A stretch of DNA of 64,000 bases, from the NCBI RefSeq assembly GCF_040276065.1, contig NZ_JBELOI010000006.1, positions 1 through 64,000 on the forward strand, written 5' to 3'. The position numbers and the translations under genes are program-made. Each line of letters starts with the position of its first letter. Position 1 is the stretch's first letter. The notes beneath the pieces are model-generated. The model did no database searches, was not told the DNA's origin, and saw only the letters and a list, made by a program, of their open reading frames with translations. Positions 9,802-18,367 of the stretch are shown piece by piece. The DNA comes from Castellaniella sp040276065 (GTDB lineage Bacteria > Pseudomonadota > Gammaproteobacteria > Burkholderiales > Burkholderiaceae_B).

Positions 9802-11064
9802 ATGTTCAAGGTTCATCTATCACCGCGTCCCAGGCGCCCTGGTTCCTCCGGCGTCTCCGCCGCCACGACTCCGGACGACTTCTATCGCCCGACCCTCCCT
9901 GTGGTGCTGGCCGTGGCGCTGACCGGTGTGTTCGCCTTCCTCCAGGTCTATTCCGTCCAGTCGATCCTGCCCGAGCTGCAGCGCGACCTGAATGCCTCGG
10001 TGGTACAGATCGGCAATGCGGTGGGGATGACGGTGCTGGCCGTGGCCGTGATCTCCCCCTTCATCGGCATGCTGTCCGACGCCTGGGGCCGCAAGTGGCT
10101 GGTGGTGGCCTCGGTCTTTGCGCTGGCCGTGCCGACGGCCCTGATGACGCAGGTGCAGACCGTCCAGGGGCTTTTGATCTTGCGGTTTCTGCAGGGGCTG
10201 GCCGTGCCCGGGGTGTCGGTGGTGGTGATTGCCTATATCGGCGAGGAATTCCGCGGGACTGCGATGGTGCGGATCATGACGGGCTATGTGGCCGGAACGG
10301 TGCTCGGAGGTTTCCTGGGGCGTTTTTTGATGGGGCATTTTGCCGAGTTCATGGAGTGGCGCACGGCCTTCGGCGTGATGGCGGCGCTCAACCTCGCGGG
10401 GGCTTGGCTGGTATGGCGCGGCTTGCCCGCGTCGCGCCATTTCGTCGCCAATACGCGGATGTCCAGCAGCCTGGCCACGCTGGGCCAGTTGTTGCGCAAT
10501 CCTGCGCTGCGGGTCGCTTGCGCCCTGGGGTTCACGATCCTGTTTTCCCTGGTCGGGCTGTTCACCTTTGTGAATCTGCACCTGGCGGCTGATCCGTATC
10601 GCTTCGGCCCGGGCGATCTGGCCAATATCTTCAGCGTGTATCTGCTGGGTGTGTTGGTCACCCCCCTGTCTGGGAGTGTGATTTCACGCATCGGCGCTCG
10701 CCGTACGGTGCTGCTGACGGTGGCTGTTTCGATGCTGGGCGTGTTGGGTTCGCTTGCGCCTTCGGCCTGGGGCATCGTGGCGGCCCTGGCGGTGGCCGCT
10801 TGCGGAATGTTCATCGCCCAGTCATCCACCATGAGTTTCATCGCGCATCGGATCACCCATGGTCGCTCGCTCGCCAGCGGCTTGTATTACACCGCCTACT
10901 ATTGCGGGGGTTTCATGGGGGCCGGGGTCTGTGGCATTGCCTACGCCCTGGGGGGGTGGCCGGGGACTGTCGCGGCCCTGGTCGCGACCCAGGCCGTTGG
11001 CTGGCTGCTCGCCTGGCGCTTTATGCCCGGACCCGTAGCGCGGCCAGTCCCGCCCTCGGGCTGA
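9802..11064 (+). CDS. MFS transporter (YnfM-like, 12 membrane segments)
   Basis: This is a 420-residue major facilitator protein. The motif A-like loop is GMLSDAWGRKWLVV after the second membrane segment, and a related loop (SRIGARRTV) precedes the seventh to eighth segments. About 12 hydrophobic stretches are visible with a central cytoplasmic loop. The ATG at 9802 (MFKVHLSPRPRR) is preferred to an upstream alternative start at 9751, although neither has a clear ribosome site. The resemblance is to drug/proton antiporters of the YnfM/Bcr class; the substrate cannot be read from the sequence. It diverges from the dienelactone hydrolase gene across about 120 bases. Confidence 0.85.
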   Translation: MFKVHLSPRPRRPGSSGVSAATTPDDFYRPTLPVVLAVALTGVFAFLQVYSVQSILPELQRDLNASVVQIGNAVGMTVLAVAVISPFIGMLSDAWGRKWLVVASVFALAVPTALMTQVQTVQGLLILRFLQGLAVPGVSVVVIAYIGEEFRGTAMVRIMTGYVAGTVLGGFLGRFLMGHFAEFMEWRTAFGVMAALNLAGAWLVWRGLPASRHFVANTRMSSSLATLGQLLRNPALRVACALGFTILFSLVGLFTFVNLHLAADPYRFGPGDLANIFSVYLLGVLVTPLSGSVISRIGARRTVLLTVAVSMLGVLGSLAPSAWGIVAALAVAACGMFIAQSSTMSFIAHRITHGRSLASGLYYTAYYCGGFMGAGVCGIAYALGGWPGTVAALVATQAVGWLLAWRFMPGPVARPVPPSG

Positions 11065-11087
11065 CGTCCGGTCTTTCGGTGTGCGCG

Positions 11088-12272
11088 TTACAGGATGTCG
11101 TCCGCGATCTTTTGGGCGATGGGCATGGCGCCGGTGGCGGCGGGCGAAGGGGCGTTCAGGATGGCGGTGACGCCGCCCATGCGTTCGATCAGGAAATCGT
11201 CGACCAGCGTACCGTCGGGGCGCACGGCCTGGGCGCGGTTGGCGCTGCGGTAGACGGCCAGGTCCGCGAGGCGCACGCTGGGACAATATTTGCGCACCGC
11301 CTGCAGGTAGGCTGGCTTGAAGAGCGAGCCTTTCAGTTCGTTCAAGGTGGCGCGGGGATGCTTGGCCAGCATCCTCCAGAGGCCCGGAAAGCCCAGGGTG
11401 TCCACGGCATCCCGGGCGTCGACGCTAAAGCGCGTGTATTTCTCGCGGGCCAGCGCCAGGACCGCGTTGGGCCCGACGGTGATCGTGCCGTCGATCATGG
11501 GTGTCAGGTGCACGCCCAGAAACGGCAGGGCGGGGTTCGGCACCGGATAGATCAGATGGTGGACGAGGGTATTCAGTGCGGCCGGCAGGACAAAGTATTC
11601 CCCTCGGAATGGCAGGATGCGGATGCCCGGGTCGATGCCCAGCATGCGCGCCACGCGGTCCGACGATAGGCCGGAGCAGGCCACGATGCGCCCCACCGAT
11701 ACGGTGTCCGCGCCGACCGTCGCCTCGTAGGCGTCGCCCGTTTTTCGGACGGCGCGCACCGGGGCGTCAAAGCGCACGGCGCCGCCGGCGGCCTCGACCT
11801 CGGCAAGCAGGGCACGGGTGATGCCGGCATAGTCCGTGATGGCGGTGACCGGAATGCGCAGGGCGGCCTGGCCGGTGACCGCAGGCTCCAGCCGGCGCAG
11901 ATGCGCGAGGTCCAGTCGTTCGGTGCGCACGTCGTTGAGCGCAGCCCGCTCTTCGAGCTTGTCCAGGTTCGATTCCTCTGCGTCGCTGGTGGCGACGAGG
12001 AGTTTTCCGCGTTCTTGATAGCCGATGCCGTGCGCGGCGCAGAAGGCCTTGGTCATCGCCATGCCTTCGCGGCAGAAGCGGGTCTTGAGACTGCCCGGCG
12101 TGTAGTAGACGCCCGAGTGGACCACTCCGCTGTTGCGGCCGGTCTGGTGCCAGGCGGCGCCCGGCTCTTTTTCGGCGACCAGGACGCGGGTGCCCGGCTT
12201 GCGCCGGACGATCTCGGCGGCCAGGGCGGCGCCGACGATGCCGGCGCCGATGATGAGGTAGTCGTGGGTCAT
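11088..12272 (-). CDS. lhgO: L-2-hydroxyglutarate oxidase (LhgO-like FAD oxidoreductase)
   Basis: This 394-residue DAO-family flavoprotein has the FAD-binding GAGIVG at residues 9-14. Next come EKEPGAAWHQTGRNSGVVHS, characteristic of LhgO/YgaF, and YYTPGSLKTRFCREG. LhgO oxidises L-2-hydroxyglutarate to 2-oxoglutarate and passes electrons to the membrane quinone pool. The length matches the family. It is the last gene of a leftward set with a FadR-type regulator (35-base gap) and a lactonase-like gene. Divergent TRAP genes suggest that the imported compound is a hydroxy acid or its lactone. The exact substrate is inferred from family only. Confidence 0.85.
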   Translation of the reverse strand: MTHDYLIIGAGIVGAALAAEIVRRKPGTRVLVAEKEPGAAWHQTGRNSGVVHSGVYYTPGSLKTRFCREGMAMTKAFCAAHGIGYQERGKLLVATSDAEESNLDKLEERAALNDVRTERLDLAHLRRLEPAVTGQAALRIPVTAITDYAGITRALLAEVEAAGGAVRFDAPVRAVRKTGDAYEATVGADTVSVGRIVACSGLSSDRVARMLGIDPGIRILPFRGEYFVLPAALNTLVHHLIYPVPNPALPFLGVHLTPMIDGTITVGPNAVLALAREKYTRFSVDARDAVDTLGFPGLWRMLAKHPRATLNELKGSLFKPAYLQAVRKYCPSVRLADLAVYRSANRAQAVRPDGTLVDDFLIERMGGVTAILNAPSPAATGAMPIAQKIADDIL

Positions 12273-12307
12273 GACGGGGTTCCGGTGCGGCGTGTGTCGG
12301 GGGGCGG

Positions 12308-12970
12308 TCATGCGCCGGCGCGCATGGTTTCCCATCGCTGGCGCGAGGGCTGCATGTGCTCGACCACCAGGGTTTCGAGGGCTCCCCGATCCTGGTCCTC
12401 GATGGCCTTGATCATGGCGGTGTGCTCGGCGATGGCCCGCCGCAGCCAGCTCGCGTCCGTGATGCCGTACGAGCGGATCGGATTGGAGGCCTCGGTGTAA
12501 AAGGCAATCGCCTTGCAGAGCATCTTGTTGTCGCACAGGGCGAACAATCGCAGGTGGAATTCGTCGTTCAGCTTGTGGATGAGATCCTGATCGGCGCCCA
12601 CCGAGGCGGCGGCCACATAGCGCACGTGGACCTCTTTGAGGGCGTTGAGCGCGTCGGGCGCCGACGGCAGCGGCATGATGCGCGCGGCCTCGCGTTGCAG
12701 CAGCGCGCGCATGTAGTAGATCTCCTCGACCTCGGTGGAGGTGAAGTCCTTGACGCGCGCGGATTTCGAACGGGGCTTGACGACGATCCGACGGGCGGCG
12801 AGTTCCTGGATCGCGGCGCGCACGATGTGGCGCTTGGCACCGAAACGGGCCATGAGCGCGTCCTCGACGAGCTCCTGGTGTGGACGCAGGCGCCCGAAAA
12901 TGATGTCTGATTCGAGCTGCTCCACGACGCATGCCGTGGAGGGCGCCATCGCGCGGCTGTCGAGGTTCAT
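12308..12970 (-). CDS. GntR-family (FadR subfamily) transcriptional regulator
   Basis: This 220-residue protein has an N-terminal winged helix (SDIIFGRLRPHQELVEDALM, then RAAIQELAARRIVV). An all-helical FCD ligand domain follows with the metal-site histidines expected in KLNDEFHLRLF and AIAEHTAMIKAI. Its ATG overlaps the lactonase stop codon (ATGA), so the two are co-translated. It probably senses the substrate or an intermediate of this module and controls both its own operon and the divergent TRAP operon. Candidate operators are the two AAAATT(T)ATCGATA elements in the shared upstream region. Confidence 0.88.
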   Translation of the reverse strand: MNLDSRAMAPSTACVVEQLESDIIFGRLRPHQELVEDALMARFGAKRHIVRAAIQELAARRIVVKPRSKSARVKDFTSTEVEEIYYMRALLQREAARIMPLPSAPDALNALKEVHVRYVAAASVGADQDLIHKLNDEFHLRLFALCDNKMLCKAIAFYTEASNPIRSYGITDASWLRRAIAEHTAMIKAIEDQDRGALETLVVEHMQPSRQRWETMRAGA

Positions 12971-13659
12971 CGGACGATCAGCTCCAGCCGCGAGGGTTGG
13001 TCCCATACCCAGCCCCCCGGACTGCGGCGCATCTCGGGAAAGTGGCCGGGCACGACGATATCGGCGTTGTCGGCGATCCATCGCAGCGACTCGGTCGCGC
13101 GATGCTCGTGGTCGTATTCATTGGCGGAACTCAGCATGGCCAGCTCGCGATAGGTCTTGCAGGCATCCCCCGCCAGGACCACGCGCTCGCCGGTGTCGCG
13201 GGTGTAATGCAGCAGGTAGCTGCCCGGCGTGTGGCCCGGGACGTGGCGGTAATGCAGCCCCGGCACGAGCTCGCCCTCGGATTCATGGATCAGGCGCAGG
13301 TCCTGGCGCTCGAGGTAGTCGTTCATGCTCAGGCTGCAGAACACGTCTTCCGCTGCGGGGCGATGGGCGTATTCCCATTCGACGGCCCCCACGTAGAACG
13401 CGGCGCCGGGGAACAGGTCGATGTTGTTCGCGTGGTCGAAATGCAGGTGGGACAGAAAGATGGTCTCGATGTCGCGCGGGGCCAGCCCCTTTTCCTCGAG
13501 GGCCTCGAGGAGCAGCAGGCGGGTGGTGTGGTGTCCCGTGTCGAACAGGATGGGGCCGTGGCCGTCGGCTTCGATCAGGACGATTGCTGAAAAGCCGAAG
13601 AACCCGCCCTTGAAGCTCAGGCAGTTGCCCTCGACGAGCGTGTGGTGGCGAATGGCCAT
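12967..13659 (-). CDS. Metallo-beta-lactamase-fold hydrolase (AHL-lactonase-like)
   Basis: This 230-residue protein has the zinc motif HLHFDH at residues 71-76, a downstream histidine in HVPGHTPGS and another in PGHFPEM, matching the N-acyl-homoserine lactonase-like branch. I chose the ATG at 13659 because GGAGG lies six bases upstream; an ATG at 13671 is in frame but has no ribosome site. It heads the operon with the FadR regulator and LhgO. Given those partners it more likely opens a metabolic lactone to feed the oxidase than quenches quorum signals. That role is inference. Confidence 0.85.
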   Translation of the reverse strand: MAIRHHTLVEGNCLSFKGGFFGFSAIVLIEADGHGPILFDTGHHTTRLLLLEALEEKGLAPRDIETIFLSHLHFDHANNIDLFPGAAFYVGAVEWEYAHRPAAEDVFCSLSMNDYLERQDLRLIHESEGELVPGLHYRHVPGHTPGSYLLHYTRDTGERVVLAGDACKTYRELAMLSSANEYDHEHRATESLRWIADNADIVVPGHFPEMRRSPGGWVWDQPSRLELIVR

Positions 13660-13691
13660 GGTGTCCTCCATGCGTAGCCAATATTATTAAT

Positions 13692-13836
13692 AAAATTATC
13701 GATAGTGTATGCTTGCACCTCGCCTATGGCAAACCCGTATGATGAATCAGAGGGTTCAACTATTTTAAAGCCAGATTTAATCGGGGTTTACCCGCTAAAC
13801 ATAGATTCCGGCTTGCCTGGAAAAATTTATCGATAC
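13692..13836. promoter_or_regulatory. Divergent control region with two AAAATT(T)ATCGATA elements
   Basis: The region between the lactonase operon and dctP is AT-rich, unlike its surroundings. It carries AAAATTATCGATAGT at 13692-13706 and AAAATTTATCGATACT at 13822-13836. Both contain the palindromic core TATCGATA, and each is flanked by an ATTATTAAT-like run (13682-13690 and near 13838-13847). One copy sits close to each divergent start, as expected for a regulator controlling both operons. The FadR-type protein encoded at 12308-12970 is the natural candidate. Confidence 0.6.
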
Positions 13837-13894
13837 TATTATTAATATCATGCAGCCACAGACTCATTTCATTTCGTACATCATCGGAGGACAC

Positions 13895-14866
13895 ATGCGT
13901 TTCTGCAAAACGATCATCGCGGGCCTGGCGTTGGTTCTGTCCACGGCCGCCGCCCATGCCGACACCTGGCAAATGGCCACGCCATACCCGGAATCGAACT
14001 TCCACACCCAAAACATCCAGCAGTTCGCCAAGGATGTCGATGCTGCCACGCAGGGCAAGCTGCAGATCAACGTGCACGCGGCGGGCTCCCTGATCAAGCA
14101 CCAGGAAATCAAGAACGCCGTGCGCTCGCAGCAAATCCAGATCGGCGAGTTCATCATCTCGAACCTGGCGAACGAGAATCCCATCTTCGCGCTGGACTCG
14201 GTGCCGTTCGTTGCGGTGTCGTTCGAGGATTCGCGCAAAATGTACAAGGCGTCCAAGCCCGCCCTCGAAGAGGAACTCGGACGCCAGAACCTCAAAGTAC
14301 TGTTCTCGGTGGCCTGGCCGCCCCAGGGCCTGTACACGGACCGCCCCATCGACAAGATCGAGGACTTGCGTGGCCTGAAATTCCGCGCCTACAGCCCGCA
14401 GACCGAGCGCCTGGCGCAGCTCGCCGGCGCCGTGCCTACGCAGGTCGAGGTCCCGGACCTGGCCCAGGCCTTCACCACCGGGCGCGTGAACGCCATGCTG
14501 ACTTCCACCTCGACCGGTGTGAACACCAAGGCCTGGGACTACCTCAAGTACTTCTATGATGTGGCCGCCTTCCTGCCCAAGAATATCGTCGTGGTGAACC
14601 AGCGGATCTTCGATGCGCTGGATCCGGCGACTCAAAAGGCGGTGCTTGACGCCGCGGCCACCGCCGAGAAGCGCGGCTGGGAAATGGCGGAATCCGATCA
14701 CGTCGCCCAGCGCAAGGTGCTGCAAGAGCACGGCATCGTCGTCAGCGACGGCAGCCCGGCGTTGAATGCGGCTCTGCACGACATCGGCAAGAAAATGGCC
14801 GCCGAGTGGAGCAAAGAGGCCGGCGAGCGCGGCGAAGCCGTCCTGAAGGCCTACCGAGCCCAATAA
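13895..14866 (+). CDS. dctP: TRAP transporter solute-binding protein DctP
   Basis: This 323-residue periplasmic protein captures an organic acid for the TRAP permease encoded downstream. A signal peptide (MRFCKTIIAGLALVLSTAAAHA) precedes mature DTWQMATPYPESNFHTQN. The conserved region VAWPPQGLYTDRPIDKIEDL leads to GLKFRAY and then the family arginine region. The start at 13895 has GGAGG five bases upstream. Ligand cannot be read from sequence; the neighbouring oxidase and lactonase suggest a hydroxy-carboxylate or lactone-derived acid. Confidence 0.92.
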   Translation: MRFCKTIIAGLALVLSTAAAHADTWQMATPYPESNFHTQNIQQFAKDVDAATQGKLQINVHAAGSLIKHQEIKNAVRSQQIQIGEFIISNLANENPIFALDSVPFVAVSFEDSRKMYKASKPALEEELGRQNLKVLFSVAWPPQGLYTDRPIDKIEDLRGLKFRAYSPQTERLAQLAGAVPTQVEVPDLAQAFTTGRVNAMLTSTSTGVNTKAWDYLKYFYDVAAFLPKNIVVVNQRIFDALDPATQKAVLDAAATAEKRGWEMAESDHVAQRKVLQEHGIVVSDGSPALNAALHDIGKKMAAEWSKEAGERGEAVLKAYRAQ

Positions 14867-14934
14867 AGCCCATGCCGGCGCCGAGCGGGGGGCTCCCCCC
14901 GCTCGCAAGCCTCCCCAGGCAAAAGGACCGTGTG

Positions 14935-15486
14935 ATGCGCAAGTTTCTGGATACCGTCTATCGGATCAGCGGCGGCTTGGCCGCTTTTTCTCTCGTCGGC
15001 ATTACGGTCATCGTATTCGGCCAGGTCCTGCTGAACCTGATCGATTATGCGTCGATGGCCCTTTTCGGGGAAAGCTACGGCCTGCTGATTCCCTCGTATT
15101 CGCTGTTGTCCGGCTATGCGCTGGCCTTCGCCACCTTTTTGTCGCTGGGCTTGGGTTTTCGCCGGGCCTCGCACATCCGGGTGACGTTGGTCGAGTCGCG
15201 CCTGCCGCCCCGCGCCCGGCGCGCCACGCTGACGGTCGTGATGCTGATCGGGGTGGCCATGGGGCTGCTCTTCACCTATAGCCTGGGCGAGCTGGCCGTG
15301 CAGTCCTTCATGTGGGGCGATCGCGCCTCCGGCCTGTTGAGGATTCCGTTGTGGATTCCTCAATCGATGCTGTGCCTGGGCGCGCTCATGTTTCTGATCG
15401 CCGCGCTCGACACGTTGGTCGAGGTCCTGCGGCGCGGCGAGAGCGAGGCCTTGCGCATCGAGAGCCCTGCCGAGGAGGCGCTGTAA
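14935..15486 (+). CDS. dctQ: TRAP transporter small permease DctQ
   Basis: This 183-residue protein has four hydrophobic segments (starting LAAFSLVGITVIVFGQVLLN, then SGYALAFATFLSLGLGF, LTVVMLIGVAMGLLF and MLCLGALMFLIAAL). The central loop FRRASHIRVTLVESRLP resembles the DctQ signature. The start at 14935 is preferred because the sequence before it reads as a GC-rich spacer. The TAA stop overlaps the ATG of dctM by one base, so the two membrane subunits should be translated together. Confidence 0.9.
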   Translation: MRKFLDTVYRISGGLAAFSLVGITVIVFGQVLLNLIDYASMALFGESYGLLIPSYSLLSGYALAFATFLSLGLGFRRASHIRVTLVESRLPPRARRATLTVVMLIGVAMGLLFTYSLGELAVQSFMWGDRASGLLRIPLWIPQSMLCLGALMFLIAALDTLVEVLRRGESEALRIESPAEEAL

Positions 15487-16790
15487 TGTCCGACGCCATG
15501 ATGTCCTTCATCCTCTTGGCCACGCTGTTCGGCGGCCTGGCGATCGGCCTGTGGGTGTCGGTTGCGCTGTTCATCACGGGCCTGGTCGGCGTGCTGCTGT
15601 TCTCCAGCGCTCCGCTCACCAATGTGCTGGCCACCAATATCTGGAGCTCGTCCTCCGAGTGGTCGCTGGCGGCCCTGCCCCTGTTCATCTGGATGGGCGA
15701 GATCCTGTTTCGCTCGCGCATGTCCAAGGACCTGTTCACGGGGCTGGCGCCGTGGATGCGCTCGATGCCCGGAGGCCTGGGCCACGTGGGCATCCTGGCC
15801 TCGGGCATCTTTGCGGCGGTGAGCGGCTCCTCGGCGGCGACCTGCGCCACCGTCGCCAAGGTGGCGGTGCCGGAACTCAAGGCGCGTGGCTACGACGAGA
15901 GCCTCGTGCTCGGCACCATCGCGGGCTCGGGCACCCTGGGCTTGCTGATCCCGCCGTCCATCATCCTGATCGTCTATGGCGTCGCGGCCGAGCAGTCGAT
16001 CGCGCGCCTGTTCATTGCGGGCGTGCTGCCCGGCCTGCTGGTGATCGGCCTGTTCATGGCCTATGTCGCGATCTGGTCGGCGACCGGCCGGGTCAAGACG
16101 CCGCCCAAGGATCCCCCGCTGTCGTTCGGGCAAAAGCTCAAGGCCTCGCGGACCCTGCTGCCCGTGGCGCTGCTGATCGTCGGCGTGGTGGGGTCGATCT
16201 ACCTGGGGCTGGCGAGCCCGACGGATTCGGCCGCGGTCGGGGTGGTCATTGCGCTGTTGATGAGCTGGTTGTTCGGCGACCTCAACTGGCAGACTTTCAA
16301 AGACGGGCTGATCTCGGCGACCCTGTCCTCCTCCATGATCGCGTTCATTCTGGCCGGCTCCGCGTTCCTGACCATCGCCATGGGCTATTCGGGCCTGCCC
16401 GCGACCATCGCGCGCTGGATCACCGACATCAACATGAGCCATTTCGCCCTGTTGGCGGCGCTGACCGTGTTCTTCATCGTGATGGGCTGTTTCCTGGACG
16501 GCATCTCGATCGTGGTGCTGACCACCGCGGTGCTGCTGCCGGCGGTTCAGGCGTCGGGCATCGATTCGATCTGGTTCGGCGTCTACCTGGTGCTGGTCGT
16601 CGAGATGGGGCAATTGACGCCCCCGGTGGGGTTGAACCTGTTCGTCTTGCAAGGGATGACGGGGCGTGACATCCTTTACATCTCGAAGGCGGCATTCCCG
16701 TTTTTCCTGATGCTGATCGCGGCCGTCGCGCTCGTGACGGCTTTCCCCGACATCGTCCTGAGCCTGCCCCGGATGATGTATGGCGGATAG
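15486..16790 (+). CDS. dctM: TRAP transporter large permease DctM
   Basis: This 434-residue protein is the sodium-coupled translocation subunit. It has about 12 hydrophobic segments. Family signatures are visible: LPLFIWMGEILFRS, SGSSAATCATVAKVAVPELK, GSGTLGLLIPPSIILIVYG, and near the end EMGQLTPPVGLNLFVLQG. Length is normal. It completes the dctPQM set and overlaps dctQ by one base. Confidence 0.93.
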   Translation: MSDAMMSFILLATLFGGLAIGLWVSVALFITGLVGVLLFSSAPLTNVLATNIWSSSSEWSLAALPLFIWMGEILFRSRMSKDLFTGLAPWMRSMPGGLGHVGILASGIFAAVSGSSAATCATVAKVAVPELKARGYDESLVLGTIAGSGTLGLLIPPSIILIVYGVAAEQSIARLFIAGVLPGLLVIGLFMAYVAIWSATGRVKTPPKDPPLSFGQKLKASRTLLPVALLIVGVVGSIYLGLASPTDSAAVGVVIALLMSWLFGDLNWQTFKDGLISATLSSSMIAFILAGSAFLTIAMGYSGLPATIARWITDINMSHFALLAALTVFFIVMGCFLDGISIVVLTTAVLLPAVQASGIDSIWFGVYLVLVVEMGQLTPPVGLNLFVLQGMTGRDILYISKAAFPFFLMLIAAVALVTAFPDIVLSLPRMMYGG

Positions 16791-16895
16791 TGCCGCATCC
16801 GGCTGTTTCCGGCGCCGCGGCGTTGTCCGGGGGAGGGCGGGTATCGGTCCGGGGCGCCGGGTACCCTTGGGGCGGATGATTCTGGAGGATGGACG

Positions 16896-17465
16896 ATGAG
16901 CCAAGACCTGCAGGCCGATCGCGCAATGCCTCGCGACGCGCGGGAATTGCTGGATTTCTGGCGCGATGCGGGCCCGTCCCGGTGGTTCGCCAAGGACGAG
17001 GCCTTCGACGCGGCGTTCGCGGGCCGTTTCCGCGACGCGCATGACGCGGCGGCGCGGCTGGACCTCGAGAGCTGGGTCCTGCAGCCCGGGTCGGCGCTGG
17101 CCCTGATCCTGCTGCTGGATCAGTATCCGCGCAACGCTTTCCGCGGCACCGGCCATATGTTCGCCACCGATGGCCTGGCGCTGCGCTATGCGCGGCAGGC
17201 CCTGGCGGCCGATTTCCTGCCCCGTATCGAGCCGGCCCTGCGCAATTTCGTCTGCTTGCCATTCATGCATGCCGAGACCCTGCGCGTGCAGGAGGAATCC
17301 GTCGCCCTGTACACCGCGCAGGTGCCGGACTCGCTGTACTGGGCGATCGAGCACCATGCCATCATCCAGCGATTTGGACGCTTTCCCCATCGCAACGCCG
17401 TGCTGGGCAGGGACACCACACCCGAGGAACGACGGTTCCTCGATGAGGGCGGCTTCGCCGGTTGA
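16896..17465 (+). CDS. DUF924 family protein
   Basis: This 189-residue soluble protein matches the DUF924 family, which lacks an established function. Visible family features are ELLDFWRDAGPSRWFAKDEAFD at the N-terminus, LALILLLDQYPRNAFRGT in the middle, and IEHHAIIQRFGRFPHRNAVL near the C-terminus. The predicted helical repeat is TPR-like. TGGAGG stands eight bases before the ATG. It lies alone between dctM and a convergent DeoR regulator, with only one base between the two stops. Confidence 0.88.
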   Translation: MSQDLQADRAMPRDARELLDFWRDAGPSRWFAKDEAFDAAFAGRFRDAHDAAARLDLESWVLQPGSALALILLLDQYPRNAFRGTGHMFATDGLALRYARQALAADFLPRIEPALRNFVCLPFMHAETLRVQEESVALYTAQVPDSLYWAIEHHAIIQRFGRFPHRNAVLGRDTTPEERRFLDEGGFAG

Positions 17466-17466
17466 G

Positions 17467-18306
17467 TCAGCCGCCCAGTGTGGCCGGCGGGGGGGGCGAG
17501 AGCGCGGCGGGCCGCGTTTCCCGGGCAAGGACGATTTCCACGCCCGCATCGCCCAGGACGCGTGCCAGCGCGGCCGGCGGGCGCAGGTCCGAGAGCAACT
17601 GCTCCAGGTCGCCGGCCTCGGCGAGCCGGATGCTCGCCTGGCGCCGGTACTTGCTGGCATCGACGATGCCCACCGTGGTCGCGGCGCGGGCCATCGCAGC
17701 ACGCTTGACCAGCACCTTGTCCAGGTCGAAATCCATCGGCGCGCCATCGGCGTCGAAACCGGAGAACCCGATAAATGCGTAATCGAAGCTGAACTGTTCG
17801 ATGAGCGCGATCGCCAGCGGGCCGACCAGGGCGCCGTCCCGGGTGCGCGCCGTGCCGCCAACCACGACCGTCTCAATCGTCGGGTGTCCGGCCAGAGCCA
17901 GGCCCACGTTGAGGTTTGGGGTGACGACGCGGCATTGGACCCGCAGCGGCAGCAGGCACTGGGCAAGGGCTTCGGCGGTGGTGCCCACATCGATGAAAAC
18001 CGTCATCCTGTCGCCGATCCGGCGCGCGGCCTCGGCGGCGATCGCGCGCTTGGCCTCGATCGCGAGGTGGCGCTTGTCGTCGTAGTGGGGACGTTCCCGG
18101 CCATCGACGATGCCGGCGCCTCCGTGGAATCGTTTGAGCAGGCCGGCGCGATCCATGAGGATGATGTCGCGCCGGATGGTCTGGTGAGAGGTGTCGAACC
18201 GGCCGGCGAGGGCGTCGATGGTGGCGTAACCCTGCCGCGTGACGATCCTGAGGATCTTGGCCTGCCGTTCGTTCAGGCGGGCGGGTTCCGGGGAAGCATG
18301 TGGCAT
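17467..18306 (-). CDS. DeoR/GlpR-family transcriptional regulator
   Basis: This 279-residue repressor-type protein has an N-terminal DeoR helix-turn-helix (QAKILRIVTRQGYATIDALA, then SHQTIRRDIILMDRAGLLKR). The sugar-phosphate sensor domain has FIDVGTTAEALA, VVGGTARTRDGALVG and AFIGFSGFD. Family members usually bind a phosphorylated sugar or related metabolite. It diverges from a SLOG-domain gene and a four-gene ABC importer, which are the likely targets. An inverted repeat immediately upstream of its start suggests autoregulation. Confidence 0.88.
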   Translation of the reverse strand: MPHASPEPARLNERQAKILRIVTRQGYATIDALAGRFDTSHQTIRRDIILMDRAGLLKRFHGGAGIVDGRERPHYDDKRHLAIEAKRAIAAEAARRIGDRMTVFIDVGTTAEALAQCLLPLRVQCRVVTPNLNVGLALAGHPTIETVVVGGTARTRDGALVGPLAIALIEQFSFDYAFIGFSGFDADGAPMDFDLDKVLVKRAAMARAATTVGIVDASKYRRQASIRLAEAGDLEQLLSDLRPPAALARVLGDAGVEIVLARETRPAALSPPPPATLGG

Positions 18307-18310
18307 CGTG

Positions 18311-18328
18311 ATGTAAGATAATTTACAT
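18311..18328. promoter_or_regulatory. Putative DeoR operator: ATGTAA-N6-TTACAT
   Basis: ATGTAAGATAATTTACAT is an 18-base inverted repeat located five bases upstream of the deoR-family start and about 40 bases before the divergent SLOG gene. A half-match, ATGTAAGTAATAT, lies at 19048-19060 just upstream of the ABC permease. The recurrence ties the regulator to both flanks. Confidence 0.6.
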
Positions 18329-18367
18329 TATGGGTATCCTCCCATCCTACCTCGTTTGGCGGTCGAC

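Noticed and set aside
12967..13659. A quorum-quenching AHL lactonase.
   Set aside because: The fold allows it, but co-translation with a FadR regulator and LhgO next to a TRAP transporter fits metabolic lactone hydrolysis better. No luxI/luxR genes are in the window.
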